Positions 55,606 to 64,000 of a stretch of DNA of 64,000 nt are shown here, in pieces. The DNA comes from Petaurus breviceps papuanus (Eukaryota; Chordata; Mammalia; Diprotodontia; Petauridae), in contig JAMXIF010000032.1 of NCBI GenBank assembly GCA_028583685.1, positions 7,236,148-7,300,147 on the forward strand, written 5' to 3'. The notes under the pieces are model-generated. The model did not search any database. It saw nothing but the letters and a program-made list of their open reading frames with translations, and was not told the DNA's origin. Numbering within the stretch: position 1 is the first letter of the stretch; the number at the start of each line of letters is the position of its first letter. The translations under genes were made by a program, and so were the position numbers.

Positions 55606-55889
55606 TGTGCCTTAGATTATTCCTCACCTTTAAAATGAAAGGGTCATAATGAATGACCTCAAACTTCATTTATAGCGCTAAATCTATGATTACATAATCT
55701 CCCAGGCACCTTTGAACTGTTTCCCCCACTGTAAATACTGTTACCAACCCATGTCTCATTAATGGTTTCCTTACTCTGTCAACCTGGAGGAGGCCTCCCA
55801 GGAAGTTCCCAAAGAAATATCTGATCTTCACACAAGGGGCATTTGTCCAAGTCCCCCCTAAGAAATGCTGCCTGCCTTCTCATTTTCAA
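55606..55889. other. MIR trace then unassigned sequence
   Basis: 'ttcctcacctttaaaatgaa' and 'agcgctaaatctatgatta' (55,615-55,695) look like a MIR 3' end. Beyond it, nothing recognised. Confidence 0.45.
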
Positions 55890-56035
55890 GCCACAAGCAT
55901 TTTCTGATTGCCTATTATAAACCAGTCAATAGGTATTGACTGAGTTCCTTCTGTGTGAGAGGCTAGGTGCTATTGGGAAAGACCAAGAAGTTTAAATTAT
56001 CCCTCCACTTTCCCTCAAGGAGTTTATAATCTATT
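55890..56035 (-). mobile_element. L2 LINE 3' end
   Basis: 'attgactgagttccttctgt', 'ccctcaaggagtttataatc'. Confidence 0.68.
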
Positions 56036-56044
56036 TTTGCCTAT

Positions 56045-56345
56045 TGAAATTCTTGCCTTGCTCAAGGGTCCAGTTCAGATGTCATGCCATCTATGAAGGC
56101 TCTCCTGAGCAGATCCCAGTGGAAGGTAATATCTCACCCTCAGTTCTGTCACAACACACTGCTTAGACCTCTCCTTGTCATTTGTATTCTGATTTATTGT
56201 GTTCTGTATTATAATTACTTCAGTTATAGATTGACCTCCCCTGCCAGACTGTAAGCTTCCTGACAAAAAGGTTATATCCAATTTCATCCTTATATTCTGA
56301 TTGCCTAGCAAAGTGTACATCATAGGCTCATAAAAATGCTTGAAT
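56045..56345 (+). mobile_element. L2 LINE 3' end
   Basis: 'gtccagttcagatgtcatgcc', 'agactgtaagcttcctgaca', 'gcctagcaaagtgtacatc'. Confidence 0.78.
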
Positions 56346-56712
56346 TCAGAATTAAAATTAGGAATTGAAGGATCTGGGGTAATATCAGCTGAATTAAGAG
56401 ACAGGGGAATTCAGGGTACAAACCTGGCAGTAATGATCCAACCAACATATGTAGGCATGCTGGGAAAGGAAGAGGTGGGCTATGTCCCTTCTTCCCAGAC
56501 TTCTGCAGACTCACAACCCTGGACCTACCCTCCCCCAATCACTGTTGAAATATCTCAGGGACTCACAGTTCCAATGATCTCTGGACAACTAACAAAGGGA
56601 AGTGACTTCCCCCCTCCCCACTCCAGATGCCAGCACAGTCACTTTTTGTTTTATCTAAATCATAGTTGGATCTGGGAGGAAAGGTCCAAATACATTAGCA
56701 TTTGGATATGTA
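56346..56712. other. Unassigned sequence
   Basis: A 175-codon open frame (56,340-56,867) begins here but runs into a Mar1 SINE. No motif is recognised in its first 120 codons. Confidence 0.4.
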
Positions 56713-56713
56713 G

Positions 56714-56950
56714 CAGGACAGCTAGGTGGCACCATAGTGCACAGAGTGCCTGGCATGGAGTCAGGAAGACTCATCTTCCTGAGTTCAAAACTGACCTTGG
56801 TCACTTACTAGCTGTGATCCTGGGCAAGTCACTTAACTCTGCCTTAATTTCCTCATCTACAAAATGAGCTGGAGAAGGAAATGGCAAACTAGTATCTTTG
56901 CCAAGAAAACCCCAAATGGGGTCATGGAGAGTCAGACTTTAAAAAAATTG
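56714..56950 (+). mobile_element. Mar1-type SINE with RTE-derived tail
   Basis: 'ggacagctaggtggcaccat', 'cctgggcaagtcacttaac', 'agctggagaaggaaatggc', 'aaaccccaaatggggtcatg'. Confidence 0.92.
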
Positions 56951-57230
56951 GATAAGTAATAATAAATAGTGAACAAATGCAAAGTAATATAAAGTACTAA
57001 ATGAGTTCAGCTAAACATGGGCAGAAACATTGAGGGAAGACAAAATGATATTTGAGGATCTGACTGTGGAGTTAATGAGATCTGGTTTCATAACCTACCT
57101 CTGATTGCATACAATCCTTGCTACCTTAGACAAATCATAACTAGAACTAAAGTCTGTTTTGCCTCCAAATTCAGGTTGATGTTCCTGGTACTATATACAC
57201 CACACTGTCTTTTAATGAGAGATTTCAGAG
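56951..57230 (+). other. Possible degraded MIR
   Basis: 57,050-57,180 ('gatctggtttcataaccta', 'ttagacaaatcataac') has the rhythm of a MIR but is too diverged to be sure. Confidence 0.35.
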
Positions 57231-57362
57231 AGGTAGCTAGGTGGTACAGTGTATAGAGCACCAGTCCTGGAGTCAGAATGACTTGAGTTCAACTCTAGTC
57301 TCTGATCTTTACTAGCTGTGTGACCCTAGGCAAGTCACTAAACCCCAATTGCCTGGGGAGGG
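57231..57362 (+). mobile_element. WSINE1-type SINE
   Basis: 'gaggtagctaggtggtacag', 'agcaccagtcctggagtcag', 'agctgtgtgaccctaggc', 'ctaaaccccaattgcc'. Confidence 0.92.
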
Positions 57363-57537
57363 GAGGTGGCATTAGCATTAACCATCAGTAAATTGGGCCT
57401 GATAAATGTCACAGGTGAGCTTCTAAAATACCCAGCCACCTCAACAAGATTATAAAGCCCACACAGCTAAGACTGGGGTTCTTGCCTGCTGTGAGAATCT
57501 CTCCCAAGCATTTAAGCCTTGTTTATTTTATTTATTC

Positions 57538-57780
57538 ACACAGCTAGGTAGTATAATAGAGTTCTAGGTCTGGAGTCAGGAAGACCTGAGTTCAAATCCT
57601 ACTTCAGACATTTACTAGTAACGTAACCCTGGGTAAGTCCTTAACTTCTCTCTGCTTCAGTTGTAAAATGGAGAAATAATACTTCAAGGTTGTTGTGAAG
57701 ATCAAATGAGAGAATAAATATTAAGAGTTTTGCAAACCTTAAAATGCTATATAAACATCAGTTTTTTATTATTTAGAACT
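57538..57780 (+). mobile_element. THER/MIR-type SINE, full length
   Basis: 'cacagctaggtagtataata', 'ggaagacctgagttcaaat', 'ggttgttgtgaagatcaaat', 'aaccttaaaatgctatataa'. Confidence 0.92.
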
Positions 57781-57786
57781 ATAAAG

Positions 57787-58000
57787 AAGGGTTATTCACC
57801 TGGAGTCTTGTGAACCTTTTTTTTCAGTATTTCAAGAGTCACACTTCAATGTAATTGGTTTTCCTTATAATCTTATATATTTTATTTTATGTGTTTAGAA
57901 GCATTATTCTGAGGGGTAATCTATAGGTTCTGCCAGAATGACAAAGGGGTCCATGATTAAAAAGAGAGAGAGAGAGAGGTTATGAGCCCTTGATCTAGCA
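57787..58000 (+). mobile_element. hAT-like MITE, copy 6
   Basis: 'gggttattcacctggagtc', 'ttcaatgtaattggtttt', 'tatattttattttatgtgtt', 'tgacaaaggggtccatga', right end 'aggttatgagcccttg'. A short (GA)n has formed near its right end. Confidence 0.85.
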
Positions 58001-58530
58001 TATTTCCTCTGGAACTATATCCCAAATTATTCCTTATACAATGACAGTGTGTTTCTCTGGAACGTCTCATCAGCATGAGCTTAACCCCCAGATCCAAAAG
58101 CTTGACACAAATATGGGAAAAACGGGTGCACTACAAAAAAACAACCCTATGAAAATCTGTCGTGGCTCACAGTGAAGTCTGCCTTTATTTTGGGTGTAGT
58201 CAACATGGACCACACTAGATCTTTCTATTGCTTCAATCATTTCTGATCTTACTACACACTAACTAGAGTTTAATGGTCCCTTGTTACATTTCCTTCTGAA
58301 ATCTAGTGATGAAACACAATGGGTACTACCTCCCTCAAACTGCTCACCCTAACCCCAAAGTCATTAAGAATAGTAGCATTCTGCTTAAATTGCTAAACTG
58401 AACACGGAAGGCAATATACAATGAACAAAGAAGAAAATCGAACAATTGAAACTGAATGCCATGAAATTATTGCAATCAAGGTAGTTCCTCAAAAGAGAAA
58501 GATGAGAAGACAAGGGCCACAGCTTCTTTG
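58001..58530. other. Unassigned sequence
   Basis: No repeat or gene recognised. Confidence 0.4.
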
Positions 58531-58534
58531 TTGA

Positions 58535-58640
58535 CGTTCATGCACTTGAATCCAATTCACAAACAAGTCAAGACACCATCTTGTGACGTCATCGGTCCCC
58601 TTCAAAGATGCAGGACAAACAGCTACAATAACAATACTCC
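58535..58640 (+). mobile_element. 3' tail piece, same family as 14,637-15,170
   Basis: 'cacttgaatccaattcaca', 'agtcaagacaccatcttg', 'cccttcaaagatgcagg', 'acaaacagctacaataac'. It matches the 3' end of the element at 14,637-15,170. Confidence 0.68.
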
Positions 58641-58867
58641 TGGGCATGGAACCCTGCATATAACATGCCAGACTATTTCAACACGTTCGTCACTTTTACG
58701 TCATTGTTATTTTCCTTCCTGTTTTAAAAATCATTATAAGGGATGGCAAGAGAGAGGCACTGGGAAAGCATTCTGCAAACTGTAAGCTTATACAAATGGA
58801 CCTAGTATTGGAATAATAATCGCCTCTGCTAAACATAAGCCATTTCTCATCATTAGTAATAATGACC

Positions 58868-59105
58868 CAATAGTAACTGACATTTCTATAGCACCTTGAA
58901 GCTTGGAAAGTCCTTGAAGTCATTATCTCATTTGAACCTCACAACAACTTGGGGAGGGGTAGGTATTATTTCCCCCATTTTACAGATGAGGAAAGTACAG
59001 CTCAGAGAAGAGAAGAGGCTTGCCCATGGTCGCACAGCTGCAATTAAGTATGGGCGATGGAATAGAAAGCAGTCCTTCCTGATTGCCAGTCCAGCACTCT
59101 AGCTG
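58868..59105 (-). mobile_element. THER/MIR-type SINE, full length
   Basis: 'tagtaactgacatttctata', 'atttgaacctcacaacaact', 'ttttacagatgaggaaagta', 'gcccatggtcgcacagctg'. Confidence 0.9.
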
Positions 59106-61198
59106 GACACTACTTTTCATTTCTTCCATCTCCTTCCCCAGTTTTCTTCCCTGCCCGGCTGATGACAGCTCTCTGCAGTGAGCTGCTCTCTTGACCTGTT
59201 CACAGGATTGCTATAAACACATCAAACCAAACCAAGGCCAGACACTGCTCTTTGTGGCTGTTCTGCAATCAGCCAGCATTGTGCTGAATCAGGCTATGAA
59301 GTGACATGGTGGGCATCGCACTTTGTAGAGCACTGCCTCCCAAAGAAATAACCCAGCACTTAATGTCTATTCTCTAAAATAGTTGAATCATCAAACTTCC
59401 CATGGGGCCTGAATAGGCATTCTGCTTGGCCTGGGGAAAGAGGTAGAGAAGGTTGCAGAAACAGGAGATGTTGGAAAAGCAAAAGCTGAAACAACATGGA
59501 CGGAGACCATTATGCAGCAAACACAAAAAGCCAGCAATTTTCTCCTACTTGGTAGTGGCTACAGAAGCTGAGTTGTTCCCAGGAGGGCGATCTGCTGGGT
59601 GGTAAAGAGGCAACATGTTAGTTTTTTTAAGAGACAAAGGAACAAAATCTAGCCATGGATCCACCTGAGATGATCTGTTTCCTCCTCCACAGCAATAAGT
59701 CACAACACCAGACCAGGTGAGCAAAGTATCAGCATATGCTGCTCTAGGGATAATCCAGAAACCCATGGGAAGGAAAGCAAGTGCCATTGTTGAATTACGG
59801 CTCTCTAAAAATACCAGCTATGTTTTCACATGCTTTGGATTATGCACTCCTAGAGGGTGGGCACGCTGCCAGCACACCTAGCTCTGTGCTACTGAATGAG
59901 TCCTGGGCCAAAGGTTTTTTTGTCTGTTTGTTTTTTAAAGAATGATAGTGACATTCGATGCAAACTGACTGGGAGCATTGTTTCCTTAGGGACCTTTTCC
60001 TAGGGACTGACAATGGGATTCTGGATGCTCTACCTTTAGATGAAGCCATTTATGCCATGGGAAGGGTGTGGGGGGGAAACTGGCAATGGATCAGTAGGCC
60101 CCAGGTCAAGAACCTACCACTACGCGTGTCTGCAGGACCAGGATAGAAATGCTGCCAATGTAGTTTTCTTGGTGAGATTCCAAGTCCTGCCTGAGTGCAG
60201 ATGGGTTGGAAAGTCCACAAGAACCAACCTTCTATTTCAACCCTTCAGGCACAGCCAGAACACAGGAGCAAGCAACTACACACACCAGGAAACACCCTAG
60301 GGAATGTTGCTCTGACTCTTCCAAACCCCCAGAAAGACCCTTCAGTTCAGTTCTCTCATTGGAGCTGTGCTACCTGTGAATACCTGTGGTTTGTTTTTTG
60401 TTCTTTGCTTTGTTTCAAAATTTTCCCATTGACCCCTGCCTCACGATGCAATTCACAAATCTTAAACTTTAGCACTCCCAGGTGCCTCCTGCAGCTCAAT
60501 TCTTGGCACCTGGTCTGACGACAGGAGGTTTACTGGGGAACATACAGTCCTTGGGTGTTTAGAAATCATTAGCTAATTAGTGTGTCTAATTTCAAAGGAA
60601 CAGTTCTTCCCTGAAGGAGTCTCCATGCAAGGGATGCATTATTTTTGTCTCTTTACACTTCTCCCACCCACTTGACTTTTTGTTCACAAGTCCTCCCCTT
60701 CTCCCTCTGAATCCCAAATAGGGGCCCTGCTGTAGCAATGGACTCTAGGTCTCAGCTCCTTAGTGATGCTCTCCAAAGTCAAATCAATACTCTACAGGGA
60801 GCACCCCTTATTACATAAAACTGTTCACAGAGAGAGGGAAAGGACTCCCCAATGGGAAAATGCATGGGTTGTAAGAAAGCCTTGTCACAGCAGACCTGCA
60901 TCCTGACTTCTCCCAGAGTTAATCTCAGCCCTTTCCTGGCTACCTTCCCTGGTGCAGAAGGGATCCACCTTCTGGTGCAAGTGAAATGGAAGTGGAGACT
61001 GGACCAGCCAGACCATGGCTTTGGCTGCCCAAGAATATCACCTGTTCTCAAAGAGCCCAGCCTCTTTTTCATTTCTTGCCCGCATCCCTCCTCTTTAGCA
61101 TCGTGACCCTGATGGAAAAAGCCAGAGAGGTAGAAAAAGGGGACAAAAAGTACCTCCTGCCATAGAGTTCTAAAATCCCTTCACAGAAAGAAATTCAT
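59106..61198. other. 2.1-kb repeat-free unassigned stretch
   Basis: I recognise no transposon in this interval, the longest such run in the window. Base composition is more balanced than elsewhere. Small open frames on both strands overlap each other and show no motif. It may hold conserved non-coding sequence. Confidence 0.5.
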
Positions 61199-61199
61199 T

Positions 61200-61243
61200 T
61201 GGCACATAGTAGGCACTTAATAATTTTTTATTAACTGACTGAA
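61200..61243 (+). mobile_element. L2 LINE tail
   Basis: 'ggcacatagtaggcacttaa' followed by 'ttattaactgactgaa'. Confidence 0.8.
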
Positions 61244-61499
61244 ATTATCGCCATCATCTTCATCATCATAATTACCAGATGACCAAACAGCTGCAGCACA
61301 GACCTCTAGGCAGGCCCTAGGAGGCGTGGGGTAAACCACATGGCAGGCTTATTTCACCAATGATTTTATACAGGCTAAAAGGTGCGTGGCTCTGACAAAG
61401 GAAAAAAAGACTAAAAGGAAAGCAGAGGCTTATTTTTCCCCTGGAAATGAGAGGGGAAATTCCTGCTAGATTTGCCAGATGGTTTGGAGGTAGAGGAGA
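61244..61499. other. Unassigned sequence
   Basis: Nothing recognised. Confidence 0.4.
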
Positions 61500-61615
61500 A
61501 ATCTCTGGCTTCCTTTAAGATTTAGTTTAAGTACCAGTGCTCCACCAGAAGGCCTTTGATGTTTTGATGTCTCCAGCTTCTGAGACCTTCCTCTCTAAGG
61601 CCTTAGTTCAAGTGT
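61500..61615 (+). mobile_element. L2 LINE fragment
   Basis: 'gatttagtttaagtaccagt', 'ccaccagaaggcctttga', weak match to the L2 3' region. Confidence 0.5.
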
Positions 61616-61619
61616 CTTC

Positions 61620-61772
61620 TCTGATAAATCCTGGTTTTGTGACCGTAGGCAGATCAGTTGTTTTTGTGAGTTACAGAGAAGGTACTGGTCTCCATCAGTA
61701 AAGTTACCTCATCTTCCCCATCTAGAAATTCCCTATGCCAGTGAAACCACAGAACCCATCCCCATCCTTATT
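61620..61772 (+). mobile_element. SINE-like repeat, sister of 33,795-33,955
   Basis: 'gagttacagagaaggtact', 'ggtctccatcagtaaagtt', 'aattccctatgccagtgaaa', 'ccacagaaccc'. Confidence 0.55.
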
Positions 61773-61774
61773 AC

Positions 61775-61880
61775 TGTGTGTTCACTGTGGTAGATAATGA
61801 GAAAGATACACAATTCGGGTAAAGTATCATCCCTACCCTCATTGAGGCTACAATCTTGGAGAGTTGAGCTGGGGAGAAAT
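61775..61880 (-). mobile_element. L2 LINE 3' end
   Basis: 'cactgtggtagataatgaga', 'ccctcattgaggctacaatc'. Confidence 0.55.
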
Positions 61881-61967
61881 AATAGGTAATAGCATGTCAT
61901 TCTCTATGTACCCAAAACAAAGAGATGCAGTAACAATGGCCTTACTCCTGAGAGAGAAAGCAAAGGG

Positions 61968-62165
61968 GGTGCAGTTAGTAGACAATGCCTATGCCGCCAC
62001 TCAGAGGATCTGCCTTCTAGTCTTAGCTCCAATGTTATGACTGTAAACAAGTCCCTTCTCTTCTGAATCTGTTACTTCTTCTGGAAAAAGGAAATTACTA
62101 TTCCTCTTCCTGCCTACCTTATAGGGTTATTATAAAGACCAAATGAAATGTGAAAGTGCTTAGAG
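61968..62165 (+). mobile_element. THER/MIR-type SINE
   Basis: 'atgactgtaaacaagtccct', 'ccttatagggttattataaag', 'accaaatgaaatgtgaaagt'. Confidence 0.72.
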
Positions 62166-62209
62166 AGTCACAAAACTTTCTATTAATAATTAATATAGAA
62201 TTACTCTGT

Positions 62210-62505
62210 TCTTATTTTATATTTAGGAATTTATGTATATGTTGTGTTCCCCCATTAGAATGTAAGCTTCTTGAGTTCAAGGATTGTTCATGCTGCCTTG
62301 TAGTAATAATCACATTAAAAGAGTACTTTAAGGTTTAAAAAGCACTGTCTTGGCCACAAGGTCAGGTATTATCCCATTTTACAGATAAGAAAAGAGTTAA
62401 GACATTAACATGGCTTTCCCAAGACCATAAGGCTAGTAACTGTTAAATAAGAGATTCAAACCCAGGTCCCCCAATTCCCAGTTCAATGTTGTTTCCATTA
62501 AACAA
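62210..62505. mobile_element. L2 (+) 3' end adjoining THER/MIR (-)
   Basis: 62,210-62,300: 'ccccattagaatgtaagctt', 'cttgagttcaaggattgtt'. 62,305-62,505: 'gagtactttaaggtttaaaa', 'attttacagataagaaaag', 'gattcaaacccaggtccc'. Confidence 0.78.
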
Positions 62506-62832
62506 CACTTCAGACTTCAAGGAGCTTAAATGTTTATTAAATTAATAAACCAATGAATGAATTGCTCCTCTCAAGGAAAATCATGGGGACCAAAATTTGT
62601 GACTAGGGGGTTTTCAAGCATAGGTATAAGTGTTATGGCATAATGATTCTTCAGGTTTGAAATTCACTATCATAGCATGAAGGGACTTTGTGTATAAATA
62701 GTGAGAATGAATGGTATCACTTAACTAGCAACATGTACTATACAGAACTCATTCAATTTCCCTCCAAACCCTTACCTCTTCCTAACTTCCTTATTTATTT
62801 TGCAAGAACTACCAGTCTTTCAATTACCTGGG
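62506..62832. other. Unassigned sequence
   Basis: No repeat or gene recognised. Confidence 0.4.
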
Positions 62833-63695
62833 TGTAGTAGCAACCACACTAGCACACAGGGTGGGCTGCCAGCACAGGTTCTTTGATCTGCTTTTTCTAA
62901 AGGAAAGACAGTTTTAAAGAGGTTAATGCTCTTACTTTAATTGACAGATAAGTACAGATAATGAAAAAGAAGTATCTAAAAAAAGAATCCAACAGACAGG
63001 GCTCCAACTGTCTGAACAAAACAATACAACCACTTACATATAACAGCAGACCAAGACAGCACCAACATCAGGGTAGTTGGGGGGCCCTTAATAAATGGCT
63101 ACTCAGGGGTGGCTAGGTGGCACAGTGAATAGAGCACTGGCCCTGCAGTCAGAAGGATCTGAGTTCAAATCTGGCCTCAGACACTTAACACAAAACTAGC
63201 TGTGCGACCTTGAACAAGTCACTTAACTTGAATTGTCCTACCTTCCCCTCCAAAAAAGCAAAATATAAAATAAATGGCTACTCAGAGTCCTATCTAGGGA
63301 ATCAAAAGGTCCTTCTCATAAGTGAGCCCCCAAACTAAAATATCAACCTCCCTGTATATATAGTTTTCAACTAATAGACTTGGAATCAGAAGGCACCACA
63401 ACTCCCATGACTCAGTGCCTAATTAGCTTAGTAACAAAAAGTGTGAAAGCCTTCCTACAAGCAAGCCTTCCCCTAAGCAAGCTTCCCCCTGAGCAGGATC
63501 CTCCTTAGGCAAGTTCCTCCCCCAACAGCTCCATGTGACTCAGGATGCTGTGAAAGCAGCAAGGCATGCTTGATTAAAATACCTCTGTGCCTTTGGACCT
63601 GGGAGCACGGCTCCTGTTCCATGGGAAAAGGGGGCACATGGTCACATAGGCCTATTAAGGGACAGAAAATATCTTCCTATTCCATTAACGTTACA
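62833..63695 (-). mobile_element. Solo LTR, related terminal motif, holding a SINE
   Basis: Read on the minus strand it begins TGTAACGTTAATGG and ends GGTTGCTACTACA, flanked by a 5-bp duplication with one mismatch (CTGGG 62,828-62,832 / ATGGG 63,696-63,700). A TATA-like CTATATATAC sits at about 63,355-63,365 and an ATTAAA-type polyadenylation signal at about 62,940. About 680 bp without the SINE. A short 'caagcttccccctgagcagg'-type repeat recurs in its U3 (63,450-63,530). Solo LTR fossil; class uncertain, possibly ERVL-like. Confidence 0.75.
63107..63268 (+). mobile_element. WSINE1-type SINE inside the LTR
   Basis: Flanked by a perfect 17-bp duplication AATAAATGGCTACTCAG (63,090-63,106 and 63,269-63,285). 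Body 'gggtggctaggtggcacag' to 'cttgaattgtcctaccttcc'. Younger than the LTR. Confidence 0.97.
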
Positions 63696-63734
63696 ATGGG
63701 TTCATGCCCAACACCACACATCCTCACCCTTTCT

Positions 63735-64000
63735 TCCTGCCCTCACCAACCATATCCAATCAGTTGCCTGACTGTATCAGATCTACCTCTAAAGCATCTC
63801 TGGATTGTTGGGTGATACAGAACCATCTCCAGCTCTCTATGTCCAGAACAGCTCATTTTCTTTCCCTAAAAATTCACTCCTCACCCAGACTTTTTTATTT
63901 TTGTTAAAAGTATCATCATCCTTCCAGTATCCCAGGTTCATATCTGTAGCATCCTCTCTCTCACCCTCCCATATCTAATCACGGATTAAGTTCTTTCATT
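63735..64000 (+). mobile_element. L2 LINE fragments, possibly two, running off the window
   Basis: 'catatccaatcagttgcctg' near 63,750 and again 'catccttccagtatcccagg', 'ccctcccatatctaatcac' near 63,920-63,980. The same L2 segment appears twice in tandem, so two fragments or a local duplication. Confidence 0.65.

Noticed and set aside
56340-56867. 175-codon open frame on the plus strand
   Set aside because: Its 3' third is the translated Mar1 SINE and the rest shows no protein motif, splice context or composition bias.

Overview
The window is nuclear DNA from a marsupial, and I see no functional protein-coding gene in it. The assignment rests on the repeats. There are many copies of a tRNA-derived SINE of the WSINE1 type, SINEs whose 3' end matches a BovB-like RTE LINE (Mar1 type), MIR/THER CORE-SINEs, plentiful L2, CR1-family LINE remnants, marsupial-type L1 3' ends and solo LTRs. 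Base composition is AT-rich and microsatellites are frequent. Three runs of N (two of 10 bases, one of 400) fall in or beside microsatellites and mark assembly gaps. The region reads as intergenic or deep intronic; the sequence alone does not name the species. Family names are from memory of consensus sequences and were not checked by a search.

1-8.1 kb is the most structured part. A nearly complete RTE (BovB-type) LINE on the + strand runs from about 1,205 to 8,075. It has been opened by four later insertions: a processed pseudogene of the chaperonin subunit gene CCT4 (- strand, itself carrying a SINE), a SINE with a GT tract, a ~0.9 kb solo LTR, and a 3' piece of another LINE. Most of these have visible target-site duplications, so the order of events can be read.

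8-24.7 kb holds CR1 remnants in both orientations (8.1, 19.3-23.5 and 24.1 kb), a long L2 with two later insertions (13.9-15.4 kb), an L1 3' end (15.6-16.3 kb) and a 7SL (SRP RNA) retropseudogene at 18.7 kb. 24.7-39.5 kb is mostly L2 and MIR/THER fragments separated by apparently unique stretches. 39.5-46.8 kb has a second 7SL pseudogene broken by the 400-N gap, a 330-bp CT tract, another long L2 and copies of a small hAT-like DNA transposon.

47-64 kb contains four solo LTRs (47.8, 51.2, 54.3 and 62.8 kb) that share a terminal motif and 5-bp target duplications. One is 1.2 kb long with internal tandem repeats. They sit among L2 (51-52.8 kb), SINEs and a ~2.1 kb stretch at 59.1-61.2 kb in which I recognise no repeat.

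Nothing here forms an operon-like or cooperating gene system. The relationships that matter are between transposable elements: LINEs and the SINEs that borrow their 3' tails, L1 machinery that copied host CCT4 and 7SL RNAs, and successive insertions of one element into another.
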